A program made the translations under genes and the position numbers. 64,000 bases of DNA from Phenylobacterium deserti. GTDB lineage: Bacteria; Pseudomonadota; Alphaproteobacteria; Caulobacterales; Caulobacteraceae. The notes below the pieces were generated by a model, which saw nothing but the letters and a program-made list of their open reading frames with translations, had not been told where the DNA came from and made no database searches. Shown one piece after another: positions 1 to 7,972 of this stretch. The stretch lies in the NCBI GenBank assembly GCA_945883235.1, contig CAMCXF010000002.1, positions 95,982 to 159,981 of the forward strand, written 5' to 3'. Within the stretch, counting starts at the first letter, position 1; each line of letters begins with the position of its first letter.

Positions 1-33
1 CTTGACCCCGCGCCCCACCGGGACGCCCATGGT

Positions 34-2799
34 CTAGAAGGTGAAGTTGACCCCGGCGATGAAGCGGCGGCCAAACTTCTCGAATTCGATCGGATTGGCC
101 GACACATCGCCGAAGCGCCGACCGCGATCATTGGTCAGGTTGACCGCGTCGAAGGTCACCTCGAAGTTGTCGTTGACGCGGTAGCGAGCCGAGAAGTCCA
201 GCTCCTCGTCGCTGTCCCAGTAGACGTCGCCATTGGTGACCGGGACGGTCTTGCCGTTGAGCACCTGGTAGTCGCCCACACCCTGGCCCCAGGGGGTGCG
301 GTACTGATAGGCCAGTCGCGCCGAGATGCCGTAGCGCTCGTAGTAGATCGAGACGTTGTAGGCCGTATCCGAGGCACCGGTCACCGGGATCCTGCGCTCC
401 GGCACCACGCCTACGCCGGGTACGCGGAATTCGGTGTCGTTCAGGGTGATGTTGGCCTGAACGCCGAAGCCCTTGACCCAATCGGGCGCGCTGCTGTCTT
501 CCAGGAACGGTTCGATTGACTGGGCGATGGCCGCCTCGGCCCCGAGGATGTGGCCCTTGCCGCCGTTGCGAAGGGTGCTGAGCGTGTAGCCGGACCGGTC
601 CAAGCCGCCGAAGTTCAGGGTGTCGCGGCCGAAGACGCCGGATTGGGTGAACAGCGCGTCCTTGATGTCCTTGTAGTAGACGCCCAGCGACAGGTAGCCG
701 CCCGAGGCCATGTACCACTCATAGTAGGCGTCGACGCCGTAGGCCCGCTCAGGCTTGGCATCGGGATTGCCGCCCGAGATGGTCTGGGTGCTGTCATTGG
801 CCACCAGATTGGGCCGCAGTTCGTCGAAGTCCGGCCGCGCCGCGCCGGTGGTGAAGCCCAGGCGCACCTTCATCTCGTCGTTGAGGTTCCAGTTGATGTG
901 GGCGCTGGGGAACACCAGCACCTGGTCATTGGTCGCTGTCACCAGGGTGTTGGCCGCGCCGACACCGCCGAAGGCCGTGCCGGTGTTCTTCACGCGCTCG
1001 ATGCGGGCGCCGGCGACGATGTTGCCCCAGTCCTGGGTCCAGGTGCCCTTGGCGTAACCCGCCAGGATTTCTTCCTGCACGCGGAAGAAGTTGGCATTGG
1101 TGTTCTGGCGGATGAGGATCCCGGCCTTGAGCAGGTCGTTGGCGCGCTTGTCGACGGCGTCCTTCGAGAAGTAGTTGAAGTCGTAGCCCATAACGAGTTC
1201 GCCCTGAAAGGGCTTGAGGTTGCGGATCTGGTCGAAGTTGAAGCTCTGCCCGGCTGCGGTGATCTGGGCGATAGTCGCTGAGTAGAGCGTCTCCTCATGC
1301 TTCTTGGTGCGCGAGCCGAACAGGCCGCCGAACTTCAGCTTGAAGGGCGATCCGAACATCTCGAACTCACGCTCGACGTCGAATTTGGCGGTGTAGGCGA
1401 AGGTCGGCTCACCGCCATCGGTGGTGGAGATGGAGACCGCGGGCGCCAGGAACGCATCGATGGATTGAACCGCCGCGCCGCGCGAGCGAACCGCTGTGGC
1501 TCCGGTTCCCGTCACCACGGTGCGGAAAAGTCGCACGATGTTGTTGTCGGGATCGGTGAAGTCATAGTCGACCGTGGGCCGGTCGGCGATCGCGGCGGGG
1601 CTCGCGAAATTGGAACGGGCCGGAGCATCCTGGCCGTCCTCGGCCTGGGTGTAGTTCAGCTTCCAGTTGACGTTCCAGTCGCTCCACAGGTGCTCACCGC
1701 TCAGGGTATTGGTCCAGGTGTACTCTGCGGTTTCCAGCGAGTTGAAGTTGGAGGTGATCTGCGCGCCGTAGACCGTGCCCTTCTGCGGGGTATTGCCGTT
1801 ACAGATGTCGGCGAAGCCGCTGGTGGTCTGCGGCGCGACGACGGCCGGGCAGGCGACGGCGGCAGTGGTTGTCGCGCCGTTGTCCATCCGGAAGATGTAG
1901 TTGTTGCGCAGTTCTTCATCGATGTAGGAGGTATAGATGGAGCTGATACCGACCTTGTTGTTGTCGTCGAATTCATACTCCACCTTGAACGTCCCGCCGA
2001 TGTTCTGGCGCGTCAGGCGATAGGGCTTGTTCTCGAACTCCCGCGCCCAGCGGCGGTCCTGGTTGCCGGGCCGCGCGTCGCGACCGTTGCCGGCGGTCTG
2101 GTAGGGGTCGGTCTCCCAGTTATCGGTGACCATGTTGCGGTGGTAGAAGGACCCGAGCGCCAGAACGCCAAGACGGCCATCCAGGAAGCGGTCGGACAGT
2201 ATGAGCGAGACATCCGACTCCTCGCCGCCGCCCAGTTCCACGTAGCCCAGCGCCGCCTTGCCGGCGACGAACAGGCCGGAGCGGTCAAAGGCGCTGCGGG
2301 TGCGGATATCGACGTTGCCGGCGATGGTTTCGCCGGGCATGTCCGGGGTCACCGCCTTGGTCACCACGATCTGGCTGGCCAGCGCCGAGGGGATGTTGTC
2401 GAAGCGCGACTGGCGGCCCTCGGGGCTGACGATGGTCAGGCCGTCGAACGAGACCGTTGTCCAGTTGATCTTGGATCCACGCAGGTTGACGTAGCGGGCC
2501 TGGCCCTGGTCGCGCTCCACGGCGACGCCCGGCAGGCGGCCGATGGCGAAGGCGATGTTCTGGTCAGGCAGGCGGCCCACCGCGTCGGCGGCGATAACGC
2601 TGACCAGCGAGGGGGATTCTTTCTGGATCAGGAGCGCTGCAGCCTGGGATTCTGCGATGGGTCGTCCGGTGACGACCACCTCGTCAACACTGGTCTCTGC
2701 CTCGGCGACCGCATCGGCCGCCATCGCGGGGTGAGCGGCAAGTGCCGTGAACATCGCTGCTCCGGCCATAAGAGCCGCGCGAGACGAAAATTTGAGCAT
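34..2799 (-). CDS. TonB-dependent receptor (Caulobacter-type, probable phytate/inositol-phosphate uptake)
   Basis: A 921-residue outer-membrane receptor. The N-terminus is a signal peptide ending in AMA near residue 27, followed by a TonB-box-like DEVVVTGRP (about 39-47). The plug domain has typical features (VGRLPDQNIAFAIGRLPGV, then VERDQGQARYVNLRG), and the long remainder is a 22-strand-type barrel ending in the aromatic FIAGVNFTF. The length and plug sequence resemble the large TonB-dependent receptor subfamily abundant in Caulobacterales. It is divergent from a beta-propeller phytase gene 189 bases away, a pairing known in aquatic Proteobacteria, so inositol phosphates or their breakdown products are a reasonable substrate; that part is inference. 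The ATG at 2799 is the only start that gives a full signal peptide. Confidence 0.9.
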   Translation of the reverse strand: MLKFSSRAALMAGAAMFTALAAHPAMAADAVAEAETSVDEVVVTGRPIAESQAAALLIQKESPSLVSVIAADAVGRLPDQNIAFAIGRLPGVAVERDQGQARYVNLRGSKINWTTVSFDGLTIVSPEGRQSRFDNIPSALASQIVVTKAVTPDMPGETIAGNVDIRTRSAFDRSGLFVAGKAALGYVELGGGEESDVSLILSDRFLDGRLGVLALGSFYHRNMVTDNWETDPYQTAGNGRDARPGNQDRRWAREFENKPYRLTRQNIGGTFKVEYEFDDNNKVGISSIYTSYIDEELRNNYIFRMDNGATTTAAVACPAVVAPQTTSGFADICNGNTPQKGTVYGAQITSNFNSLETAEYTWTNTLSGEHLWSDWNVNWKLNYTQAEDGQDAPARSNFASPAAIADRPTVDYDFTDPDNNIVRLFRTVVTGTGATAVRSRGAAVQSIDAFLAPAVSISTTDGGEPTFAYTAKFDVEREFEMFGSPFKLKFGGLFGSRTKKHEETLYSATIAQITAAGQSFNFDQIRNLKPFQGELVMGYDFNYFSKDAVDKRANDLLKAGILIRQNTNANFFRVQEEILAGYAKGTWTQDWGNIVAGARIERVKNTGTAFGGVGAANTLVTATNDQVLVFPSAHINWNLNDEMKVRLGFTTGAARPDFDELRPNLVANDSTQTISGGNPDAKPERAYGVDAYYEWYMASGGYLSLGVYYKDIKDALFTQSGVFGRDTLNFGGLDRSGYTLSTLRNGGKGHILGAEAAIAQSIEPFLEDSSAPDWVKGFGVQANITLNDTEFRVPGVGVVPERRIPVTGASDTAYNVSIYYERYGISARLAYQYRTPWGQGVGDYQVLNGKTVPVTNGDVYWDSDEELDFSARYRVNDNFEVTFDAVNLTNDRGRRFGDVSANPIEFEKFGRRFIAGVNFTF

Positions 2800-2808
2800 A
2801 TTATTAAT

Positions 2809-2829
2809 CCCCGATTGATTGAATTGGGG
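2809..2829. promoter_or_regulatory. Imperfect inverted repeat in the receptor 5' leader
   Basis: The arms CCCCGATT and AATTGGGG pair at 7 of 8 positions across a 5-base spacer, centred about 20 bases upstream of the receptor ATG. It could be an operator or an mRNA hairpin near the ribosome binding site. No known regulator motif is assigned. Confidence 0.3.
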
Positions 2830-2843
2830 CTTAATTCTGTATT

Positions 2844-2861
2844 TTGACGGTTCAGCGACAG
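2844..2861 (-). promoter_or_regulatory. Pho-box-like direct repeat between receptor and phytase
   Basis: On the minus strand the 18 bases read CTGTCGC-TGAA-CCGTCAA. The PhoB consensus is two CTGTCAT heptamers separated by four bases, and each heptamer here matches 5 of 7 with the correct 11-base phase. The site lies 45-62 bases upstream of the receptor start and in the shared intergenic region with the phytase, where phosphate-starvation control would make sense. The call rests on consensus similarity only. Confidence 0.35.
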
Positions 2862-2988
2862 TTTTGTCACCTTATCAAGAACCGCTGGTTATTCTCATCG
2901 ATGTGTTGCCGAGATCACAGATTGATAATGCGCGACAAACAAATGATCGACGAAATTTCTAGCTGCACTCATTGCCGGAAATCATCTG

Positions 2989-4083
2989 ATGCATAAATTA
3001 TACTCATCCATCCATGCCTGCGTTGGAACTGGGTTGAGCATCATCTTGCTGGCGGGCTGCGCGACTCCTGCCCCGGAGGCTCTTTCTGACTCGGCGGGAA
3101 TGACGGTTGGCGTCGGAACACCCGTCATCGCGTCGGCCGAGACCCCGGCAGTCGGCACAGCGGTCCTGGATGCCGCAGACGACCCGTCGATCTGGGTGGA
3201 CCCCGCGGACCGCGCCCGGGGCGTCATCATTGGAACGGACAAGAAGGCCGGTCTTTACGTCTATGACCTGAACGGCAAGCAGCTTCAGTATGTGCCGGGG
3301 GGCATGCCGAACAACGTCGACCTGCGTGAAGGCTTCCCGACATCCCAAGGCCCGAGAGTCCTGGTCGCAGCCTCGGATCGCGGTCGGCGCGGGGCCGGCG
3401 CGGCCCTCTTCCTGCTGGACCCCGCGACCCTGAAACTGACGTTCTGGGCCGCTGTGCCGATCAGTCTAGTTGAACCCTATGGACTTTGCCTCGCGAGGCG
3501 GGGCGACGCCTTTCTGATGATCATCAACGGCACCGATGGACAGGTGCGGCAACTGCGCGTCTCAACCCGGCGGAATGGAAAGCCCATGCTGACCGAAGAG
3601 CGTCGCTTTGCTGTCGCGACCCAACCCGAAGGCTGCGTCGCCGATGATGCGCGGGGTCGTCTGTATCTCGGCGAGGAAGGGCGTGGGGTCTGGCGCTATG
3701 ACCTTGGGACTGGCCCAGCATCCGGCGAACTCATTGCCCAGGCACCATCGGCCATGCTGGCGCCGGACGTGGAAGGGTTGACCCTGCTGGACGACGGTGC
3801 CGCTACCTTCCTGATCGCATCAAGCCAGGGCGACTCCGCCTTTGCTGTCTGGCGGGTCGATGGGATGACGCCTGACTACAAGGGTCGGTTCAGCGTGGTC
3901 GCGTCCGGCGGCGTCGATGCGGTCACCGGCACGGACGGCGTGGCGGCCCTGGGCGGCCGGGTCGGGGGATTTCCCGAAGGTCTGGTCGTGATGCAGGATG
4001 ATGTTGATGAGGGTTCAACCGGCGCGCGACAAAACTTCAAACTGGTCGATTGGCGCGAAGTGAAACGCGCACTGGGATTGTAG
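2989..4083 (+). CDS. Beta-propeller phytase (3-phytase), lipoprotein
   Basis: A 364-residue protein of the Bacillus-type beta-propeller phytase family, which hydrolyses phytate to lower inositol phosphates using bound calcium. The N-terminus is a lipoprotein signal with lipobox LAGC (Cys24), so the enzyme is probably anchored in the outer membrane facing the periplasm or the surface. Family landmarks include DDPSIWVDP followed by IIGTDKKAGLYVYDLNGK, then NNVDLREGF, and later QPEGCVADD and YLGEEGRGVWRY, which correspond to the propeller blades and the calcium/phosphate-binding acidic residues. The length matches single-domain members. The divergent TonB-dependent receptor supports a phytate-scavenging role. 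Confidence 0.9.
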   Translation: MHKLYSSIHACVGTGLSIILLAGCATPAPEALSDSAGMTVGVGTPVIASAETPAVGTAVLDAADDPSIWVDPADRARGVIIGTDKKAGLYVYDLNGKQLQYVPGGMPNNVDLREGFPTSQGPRVLVAASDRGRRGAGAALFLLDPATLKLTFWAAVPISLVEPYGLCLARRGDAFLMIINGTDGQVRQLRVSTRRNGKPMLTEERRFAVATQPEGCVADDARGRLYLGEEGRGVWRYDLGTGPASGELIAQAPSAMLAPDVEGLTLLDDGAATFLIASSQGDSAFAVWRVDGMTPDYKGRFSVVASGGVDAVTGTDGVAALGGRVGGFPEGLVVMQDDVDEGSTGARQNFKLVDWREVKRALGL

Positions 4084-4113
4084 GTTTCGGGAACGGGGTA
4101 CGTCTGTGGCCAT

Positions 4114-4286
4114 GATTCGGGGGACACTCTCTGCGGCGCAAGCCCGAAAAACACGTCATCTGAACCTCGACGCCGTTCCGACTCACGCTATGCGGTTAAC
4201 CCTCGATTAACGGTGTCGGCGCGTACTTAACGCATCGTTACTCGGGTGCGTCGGGACAGGGGCCGGACGCGCTAAACCGCAGAATC
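4114..4286. promoter_or_regulatory. Three GANTC (CcrM methylation) sites in the ftsZ promoter region
   Basis: GATTC at 4114-4118, GACTC at 4180-4184 and GAATC at 4282-4286 lie in the 223-base region upstream of ftsZ. In Caulobacter these are the sites methylated by CcrM, and ftsZ transcription is known to respond to CcrM and GcrA. Roughly one site would be expected by chance in a stretch this long. Confidence 0.5.
4196..4211 (+). promoter_or_regulatory. CtrA-binding box upstream of ftsZ
   Basis: The sequence is TTAA (4196-4199), seven bases, then TTAAC (4207-4211), an exact match to the CtrA consensus TTAA-N7-TTAAC. It lies 95 bases before the ftsZ ATG. In Caulobacter crescentus CtrA represses ftsZ from such a site. 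A further TTAAC half-site occurs about 20 bases downstream. Confidence 0.8.
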
Positions 4287-4306
4287 CGGAAGGACCGTCT
4301 AGTCCC

Positions 4307-5791
4307 ATGACCATCTCTCTCTCAGCGCCGCGCGCCACGGAACTGAAGCCCCGGATCGTTGTGTTCGGTATCGGTGGGGCCGGCGGCAACGCCGTCAACA
4401 ATATGATTGATGCCGGCCTGGAAGGCGTCGAGTTCGTGGTCGGCAACACCGACGCGCAACAGCTGCAGTTCGCCAAGACCGAACGCCGCATCCAGTTGGG
4501 TGTGCAGGTGACGCAGGGCCTGGGTGCCGGCGCCCACCCGGAAGTCGGCATGAGCGCGGCCGAAGAAAGCATTCCCGAGATCGGTGAGCACCTGGACGGT
4601 GCCCACATGGTCTTCATCACCGCCGGCATGGGCGGCGGCACCGGCACCGGTGCCGCACCGATCATCGCCAAGTGCGCCCGTGAGCGCGGCATTCTGACGG
4701 TGGGCGTGGTCACCAAGCCTTTCCACTTCGAGGGCCGTCACCGGATGCGCCTGGCCGACGCCGGCATCGCCGAACTGCAGCGCTACGTCGACACCCTGAT
4801 CGTCATCCCCAACCAGAACCTGTTCCGGGTCGCCAATGAGCGGACGACGTTCGCCGAGGCCTTTGGCATGGCCGACCAGGTGCTGCATTCGGGCGTGCGT
4901 TCGATCACCGACCTGATGGTGCTGCCCGGCCTGATCAACCTCGACTTCGCCGACGTGCGTACGGTGATGACCGAGATGGGCAAGGCGATGATGGGTACCG
5001 GCGAGGCGACCGGTGAGGACCGCGCCCTGATGGCCGCCCAGAACGCCATTCAGAACCCGCTTCTCGATGAAGTCTCGTTGAAGGGGGCGAAGGCCGTGCT
5101 GGTCAATGTCACCGGCGGCCTCGACATGACCCTGCTGGAAGTCGACGAGGCGGCCAACGCCATCTCCGAGCAGGTTGATCCGGAAGCCAACATCATCTTC
5201 GGTGCCGCCTTCGACCCGTCGCTGGAAGGCATGATCCGGGTATCGGTTGTGGCCACCGGCATGGACGGCGCATCCATGGCGGCCATCGAGCCAAAGATCG
5301 AGCGCCGCTCGCTCAACGTGGAGCCGCTGCGCGCCACCGTGACACCGCGTGTACCGGAGCTTGAGCCGGTCATGGTTGCGGCCGCCGCAGAGCATGAACT
5401 GACCATGGACGCCCGCGAAGAACAGCAGCCCGACATCTTCAGCGTGCCTCTGACGGTGGATGCCGAGCCGGTAGAAGCTGCGGCGGATCTGGCCACGGCA
5501 GAGACCTCTGAGCTGGCGGCAGCACCGACCCGTGACATTCTGGATGAGCCGCTATTCGCCGAGCCGGCCTATGAGCCCCGGCGGCCGCGCGGCGGTTTCC
5601 TGAGCATCTTCGGAGGTCGGCCGCGTTACGAAGCCCCGGCGGCTCCGGCTGCCCAGGCACCGGCGGCCCGGACGGCACCTGCACCCTCACGCGGCGGAGC
5701 CCAGCCAGTCGAGGCTACCAACCCCTCTGAAGTGACAGATCAGAACGAGGACCTTGAAATCCCGTCTTTCCTCCGCCGTCTCGCGAACTAG
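4307..5791 (+). CDS. ftsZ: Cell division protein FtsZ
   Basis: The tubulin-like GTPase that polymerises into the Z-ring at the division site. The 494 residues start with [17 protein letters not shown] and carry the tubulin signature GGGTGTG at 109-115 and the T7-loop-like NLDFAD, which completes the GTPase site of the neighbouring subunit. From about residue 325 there is a long, Ala/Pro/Glu-rich linker typical of alphaproteobacterial FtsZ. The protein ends in the conserved partner-binding peptide ([11 protein letters not shown]). The length is close to that of Caulobacter FtsZ. The upstream CtrA box and GANTC sites suggest cell-cycle control. Confidence 0.98.
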   Translation: MTISLSAPRATELKPRIVVFGIGGAGGNAVNNMIDAGLEGVEFVVGNTDAQQLQFAKTERRIQLGVQVTQGLGAGAHPEVGMSAAEESIPEIGEHLDGAHMVFITAGMGGGTGTGAAPIIAKCARERGILTVGVVTKPFHFEGRHRMRLADAGIAELQRYVDTLIVIPNQNLFRVANERTTFAEAFGMADQVLHSGVRSITDLMVLPGLINLDFADVRTVMTEMGKAMMGTGEATGEDRALMAAQNAIQNPLLDEVSLKGAKAVLVNVTGGLDMTLLEVDEAANAISEQVDPEANIIFGAAFDPSLEGMIRVSVVATGMDGASMAAIEPKIERRSLNVEPLRATVTPRVPELEPVMVAAAAEHELTMDAREEQQPDIFSVPLTVDAEPVEAAADLATAETSELAAAPTRDILDEPLFAEPAYEPRRPRGGFLSIFGGRPRYEAPAAPAAQAPAARTAPAPSRGGAQPVEATNPSEVTDQNEDLEIPSFLRRLAN

Positions 5792-5839
5792 AAATCATCA
5801 CAAAACCGCCACGCCGCGGAAGGCAATTCGCAGCTAGAG

Positions 5840-5865
5840 TCCTCCCTGAGCCTGCTCCGGGAGGA
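5840..5865 (+). promoter_or_regulatory. Hairpin that includes the ribosome binding site of the downstream small ORF
   Basis: TCCTCCC (5840-5846) and GGGAGGA (5859-5865) form a perfect 7-bp stem with a 12-base loop. The right arm contains the Shine-Dalgarno GGGAGG of the ORF at 5871, six bases before its ATG. The structure could lower translation of that ORF or act as a weak terminator after ftsZ; a proper U-run is missing. Confidence 0.4.
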
Positions 5866-5870
5866 TTTCT

Positions 5871-6089
5871 ATGTCTGACCATCGCATCATCTGGGTCTCG
5901 CCTCTGGCGGATGGCTGGAGTGTGTCCTGCATTGGCCTCGAGCCGCTGATTTTCCGTTCAGGTGGGCGGGCAGAGGCCCAGGCCCGGCGGCTCGCGCTCG
6001 CCCTGGCCAAGCTGGGACGTGCGGTTCAGGTACGTATCCAGGACCGTGCCCGGAACCTAGTCGGCACGCTGCTGTATCCGGCCATATAG
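5871..6089 (+). CDS. Small conserved-looking protein of unknown function
   Basis: A 72-residue ORF with a strong Shine-Dalgarno (GGGAGG, six bases before ATG). The N-terminal half, IIWVSPLADGWSVSC, resembles the short beta-strand opening of DUF2188-type proteins; the rest is an Ala/Arg-rich helix (RAEAQARRLALALAKLGR) followed by VQVRIQDRARNLVGT. There is no signal peptide and there are no cysteines in a motif. It lies between ftsZ and lpxC in the same direction, so it may be cotranscribed with ftsZ. No function can be assigned. Confidence 0.65.
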   Translation: MSDHRIIWVSPLADGWSVSCIGLEPLIFRSGGRAEAQARRLALALAKLGRAVQVRIQDRARNLVGTLLYPAI

Positions 6090-6297
6090 CGCCATCAGCG
6101 GTGCAGCCGGCGGCGGCTCTGATCGCTCCAGACTATCCTTTAGAGTCATAGGGATAGGGCTCCAGAACATGAACCGAATCTTAATGGAAACATTGCGAAA
6201 CACGATGTGCTTTGCTGCAGTGCATCAACCAGCTTAGTTGCGCGTTAGGGGCACAGGCTTGGTCGTAGGACCGGGTATCGATGCAGGAAGGTCCACC

Positions 6298-7191
6298 TTG
6301 TCCGCGCAGGCATTCCAACACACCCTCCGATCGCCCGCTCTGTTCGCAGGCGTCGGCGTCCATACCGGTGAGTACACCCGCGTTACGGTTCGGCCGGCAG
6401 CGGCGGACACCGGCATCGTTTTCGTGCGCACCGACGTCCAGGAACGCGACAACCGGGTTCTGGTCACCGGCGAGGCGGTCTGCAAGACCCAGCTGGGTAC
6501 CGTGATCGGCAATGCGGCCGGCGTCACCGTCGCCACGATCGAGCATCTGATGGCGGCCCTGGCCATGCTGGGGATAGACAACGCGCTGGTTGACGTTGAT
6601 GGGCCCGAAATGCCGATCATGGACGGTTCATCTGAACCCTTCGTCCGGGTTCTGGATCGCGCCGGCAAGCGGGCCCAGGACGCGGCGCGGACCTTTATCG
6701 AAATCCTGGAGACGGTCGAGGTTATCGACGGCGACAAGCGTGCGACGCTGAAGCCTGCGGATCGGTTCGAGATGGCCTTCGAAATCGTCTTCGACAGCGC
6801 CGCCATCGGCCGCCAGTCGGTGGATATGGTGATGGACGAGCAGGCATTCCGTGCCGAGCTGGCCAACTGCCGGACATTCGGGTTCCTCAAGGATGTCGAA
6901 GCCTTGCGCGCTATCGGCCTGGCGCGCGGCGGGTCCATGGACAATTGCGTGGTGATCGACGCCGATGAGGTGTTGAACCCCGAAGGCTTGCGTCGCCCGG
7001 ACGAGTTCGTGCGCCACAAGGCGCTGGACGCCATTGGTGATCTCTATGTGCTGGGCGGACCCCTGCTGGGCCGCTTCGAAGGCGTACTGGCTGGCCATAG
7101 CCTGAACAACGCGGTGGTCCGGGCCCTGCTGGCGCGCCCGGACGCCTGGCGGCTGCGCACCTTCGTCGAGAGCCTGCGCGCGACCGGGTGA
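6298..7191 (+). CDS. lpxC: UDP-3-O-acyl-N-acetylglucosamine deacetylase LpxC
   Basis: Catalyses the committed, zinc-dependent deacetylation step of lipid A synthesis in the cytoplasm. Family motifs include FAGVGVHTGEYTRVTV, the zinc ligand His in TIEHLMAAL, the catalytic block HKALDAIGDLYVLG that supplies a His and an Asp ligand, and GHSLNNAVVRALL near the C-terminus. The frame is open from a TTG at 6238, but I place the start at TTG 6298. This TTG has AGGAAGG six bases upstream and begins SAQAFQHTL, where other LpxC proteins begin; the result is 297 residues, the usual length. The 20 extra codons look like leader sequence. Confidence 0.93.
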   Translation: MSAQAFQHTLRSPALFAGVGVHTGEYTRVTVRPAAADTGIVFVRTDVQERDNRVLVTGEAVCKTQLGTVIGNAAGVTVATIEHLMAALAMLGIDNALVDVDGPEMPIMDGSSEPFVRVLDRAGKRAQDAARTFIEILETVEVIDGDKRATLKPADRFEMAFEIVFDSAAIGRQSVDMVMDEQAFRAELANCRTFGFLKDVEALRAIGLARGGSMDNCVVIDADEVLNPEGLRRPDEFVRHKALDAIGDLYVLGGPLLGRFEGVLAGHSLNNAVVRALLARPDAWRLRTFVESLRATG

Positions 7192-7216
7192 AAAGCGGCC
7201 GTTTGTCTCCCGGCCA

Positions 7217-7238
7217 TGCTGACATCATGTTGTCAGCA
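7217..7238. repeat. Perfect inverted repeat between lpxC and the PPOX gene
   Basis: TGCTGACA and TGTCAGCA, perfect 8-bp arms with a 6-base spacer, lie 25 bases after lpxC and about 40 bases before the next gene. No U-run follows, so an operator is as likely as a terminator. Confidence 0.45.
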
Positions 7239-7278
7239 GTCACAGTGTCTGATGTGATCCAGGCTAACGGAGACCGCC

Positions 7279-7890
7279 ATGGCTGATGACGCGACCGCGA
7301 ACCTGAATGATCGCTACAAGCCGCCTCACGCGTTTGTCACGGCGAAGTGCCTGGATCATATCGATCCACATGGTCGCCGGTTCATTGAGCTGTCGCCGTT
7401 CGCTGCCGTCGCCTCGACCGGGCCGTCGGGTAGTCTGGACGTTTCACCGCGCGGCGGTGGTCCGGGCTTCGTGCGCGTGGCACCGGACGGCAAGAGCCTG
7501 ATCATGCCGGATCGTCCCGGCAACAACCGTCTCGACACCCTGCGCAACATCGCCGAGGGCTCCGGAGAGGTGGGTTTCATGTTCATGATCCCCGGCGTGG
7601 ACGATATCTACCGCGTGAACGGTCGCGCCAGCGTGCTTGTGGACGATGACCTGGCCAGCTCTTTCGAAGAATTCGGCAAGGTTCCCCTGACCCTGCTGCG
7701 GGTTGAGGTGCGCGAAGCCTATCTGCATTGCCCCAAGGCGTTGATGCGGGCTGACCTCTGGGGCGACACCAACCGCATAGACCGCGCCACCCTGCCGTCG
7801 CTTAGTGAGATGGTCAGCGACCAGATCGGCCTGCCGAAACCGACCGCGACGCATCTGCAACAGGTCGAAGGGCTTAAACAGACGCTCTGA
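7279..7890 (+). CDS. Pyridoxamine 5'-phosphate oxidase-family FMN-binding protein
   Basis: A 203-residue split-barrel flavoprotein. Sequence landmarks are LSPFAAVASTGPSGSLDVSPRGG, then FVRVAPDGKSLIMPDRPGNNRLDTLRNI and a beta-strand GEVGFMFMIPGVDDIYRVNGRASV, typical of the general stress/PPOX branch (MSMEG_1061-like) and not of true PdxH. The C-terminal part, REAYLHCPKALMRADLW, is characteristic of the same branch. A GGAG six bases before the ATG supports the start. The substrate is unknown. Confidence 0.82.
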   Translation: MADDATANLNDRYKPPHAFVTAKCLDHIDPHGRRFIELSPFAAVASTGPSGSLDVSPRGGGPGFVRVAPDGKSLIMPDRPGNNRLDTLRNIAEGSGEVGFMFMIPGVDDIYRVNGRASVLVDDDLASSFEEFGKVPLTLLRVEVREAYLHCPKALMRADLWGDTNRIDRATLPSLSEMVSDQIGLPKPTATHLQQVEGLKQTL

Positions 7891-7972
7891 CCGCTGCCCC
7901 GCCGTTTGCTCGCCACAGTCTGTGGTGTAGATAGCGACTCCGCATTCCGGGGTGCGGGTCGGACTTGAGGTG

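Noticed and set aside
6169..6237. 22-residue ORF just before lpxC, considered as a leader peptide
   Set aside because: No Shine-Dalgarno, no codon bias for an amino acid related to lpxC, and no hairpins after it.
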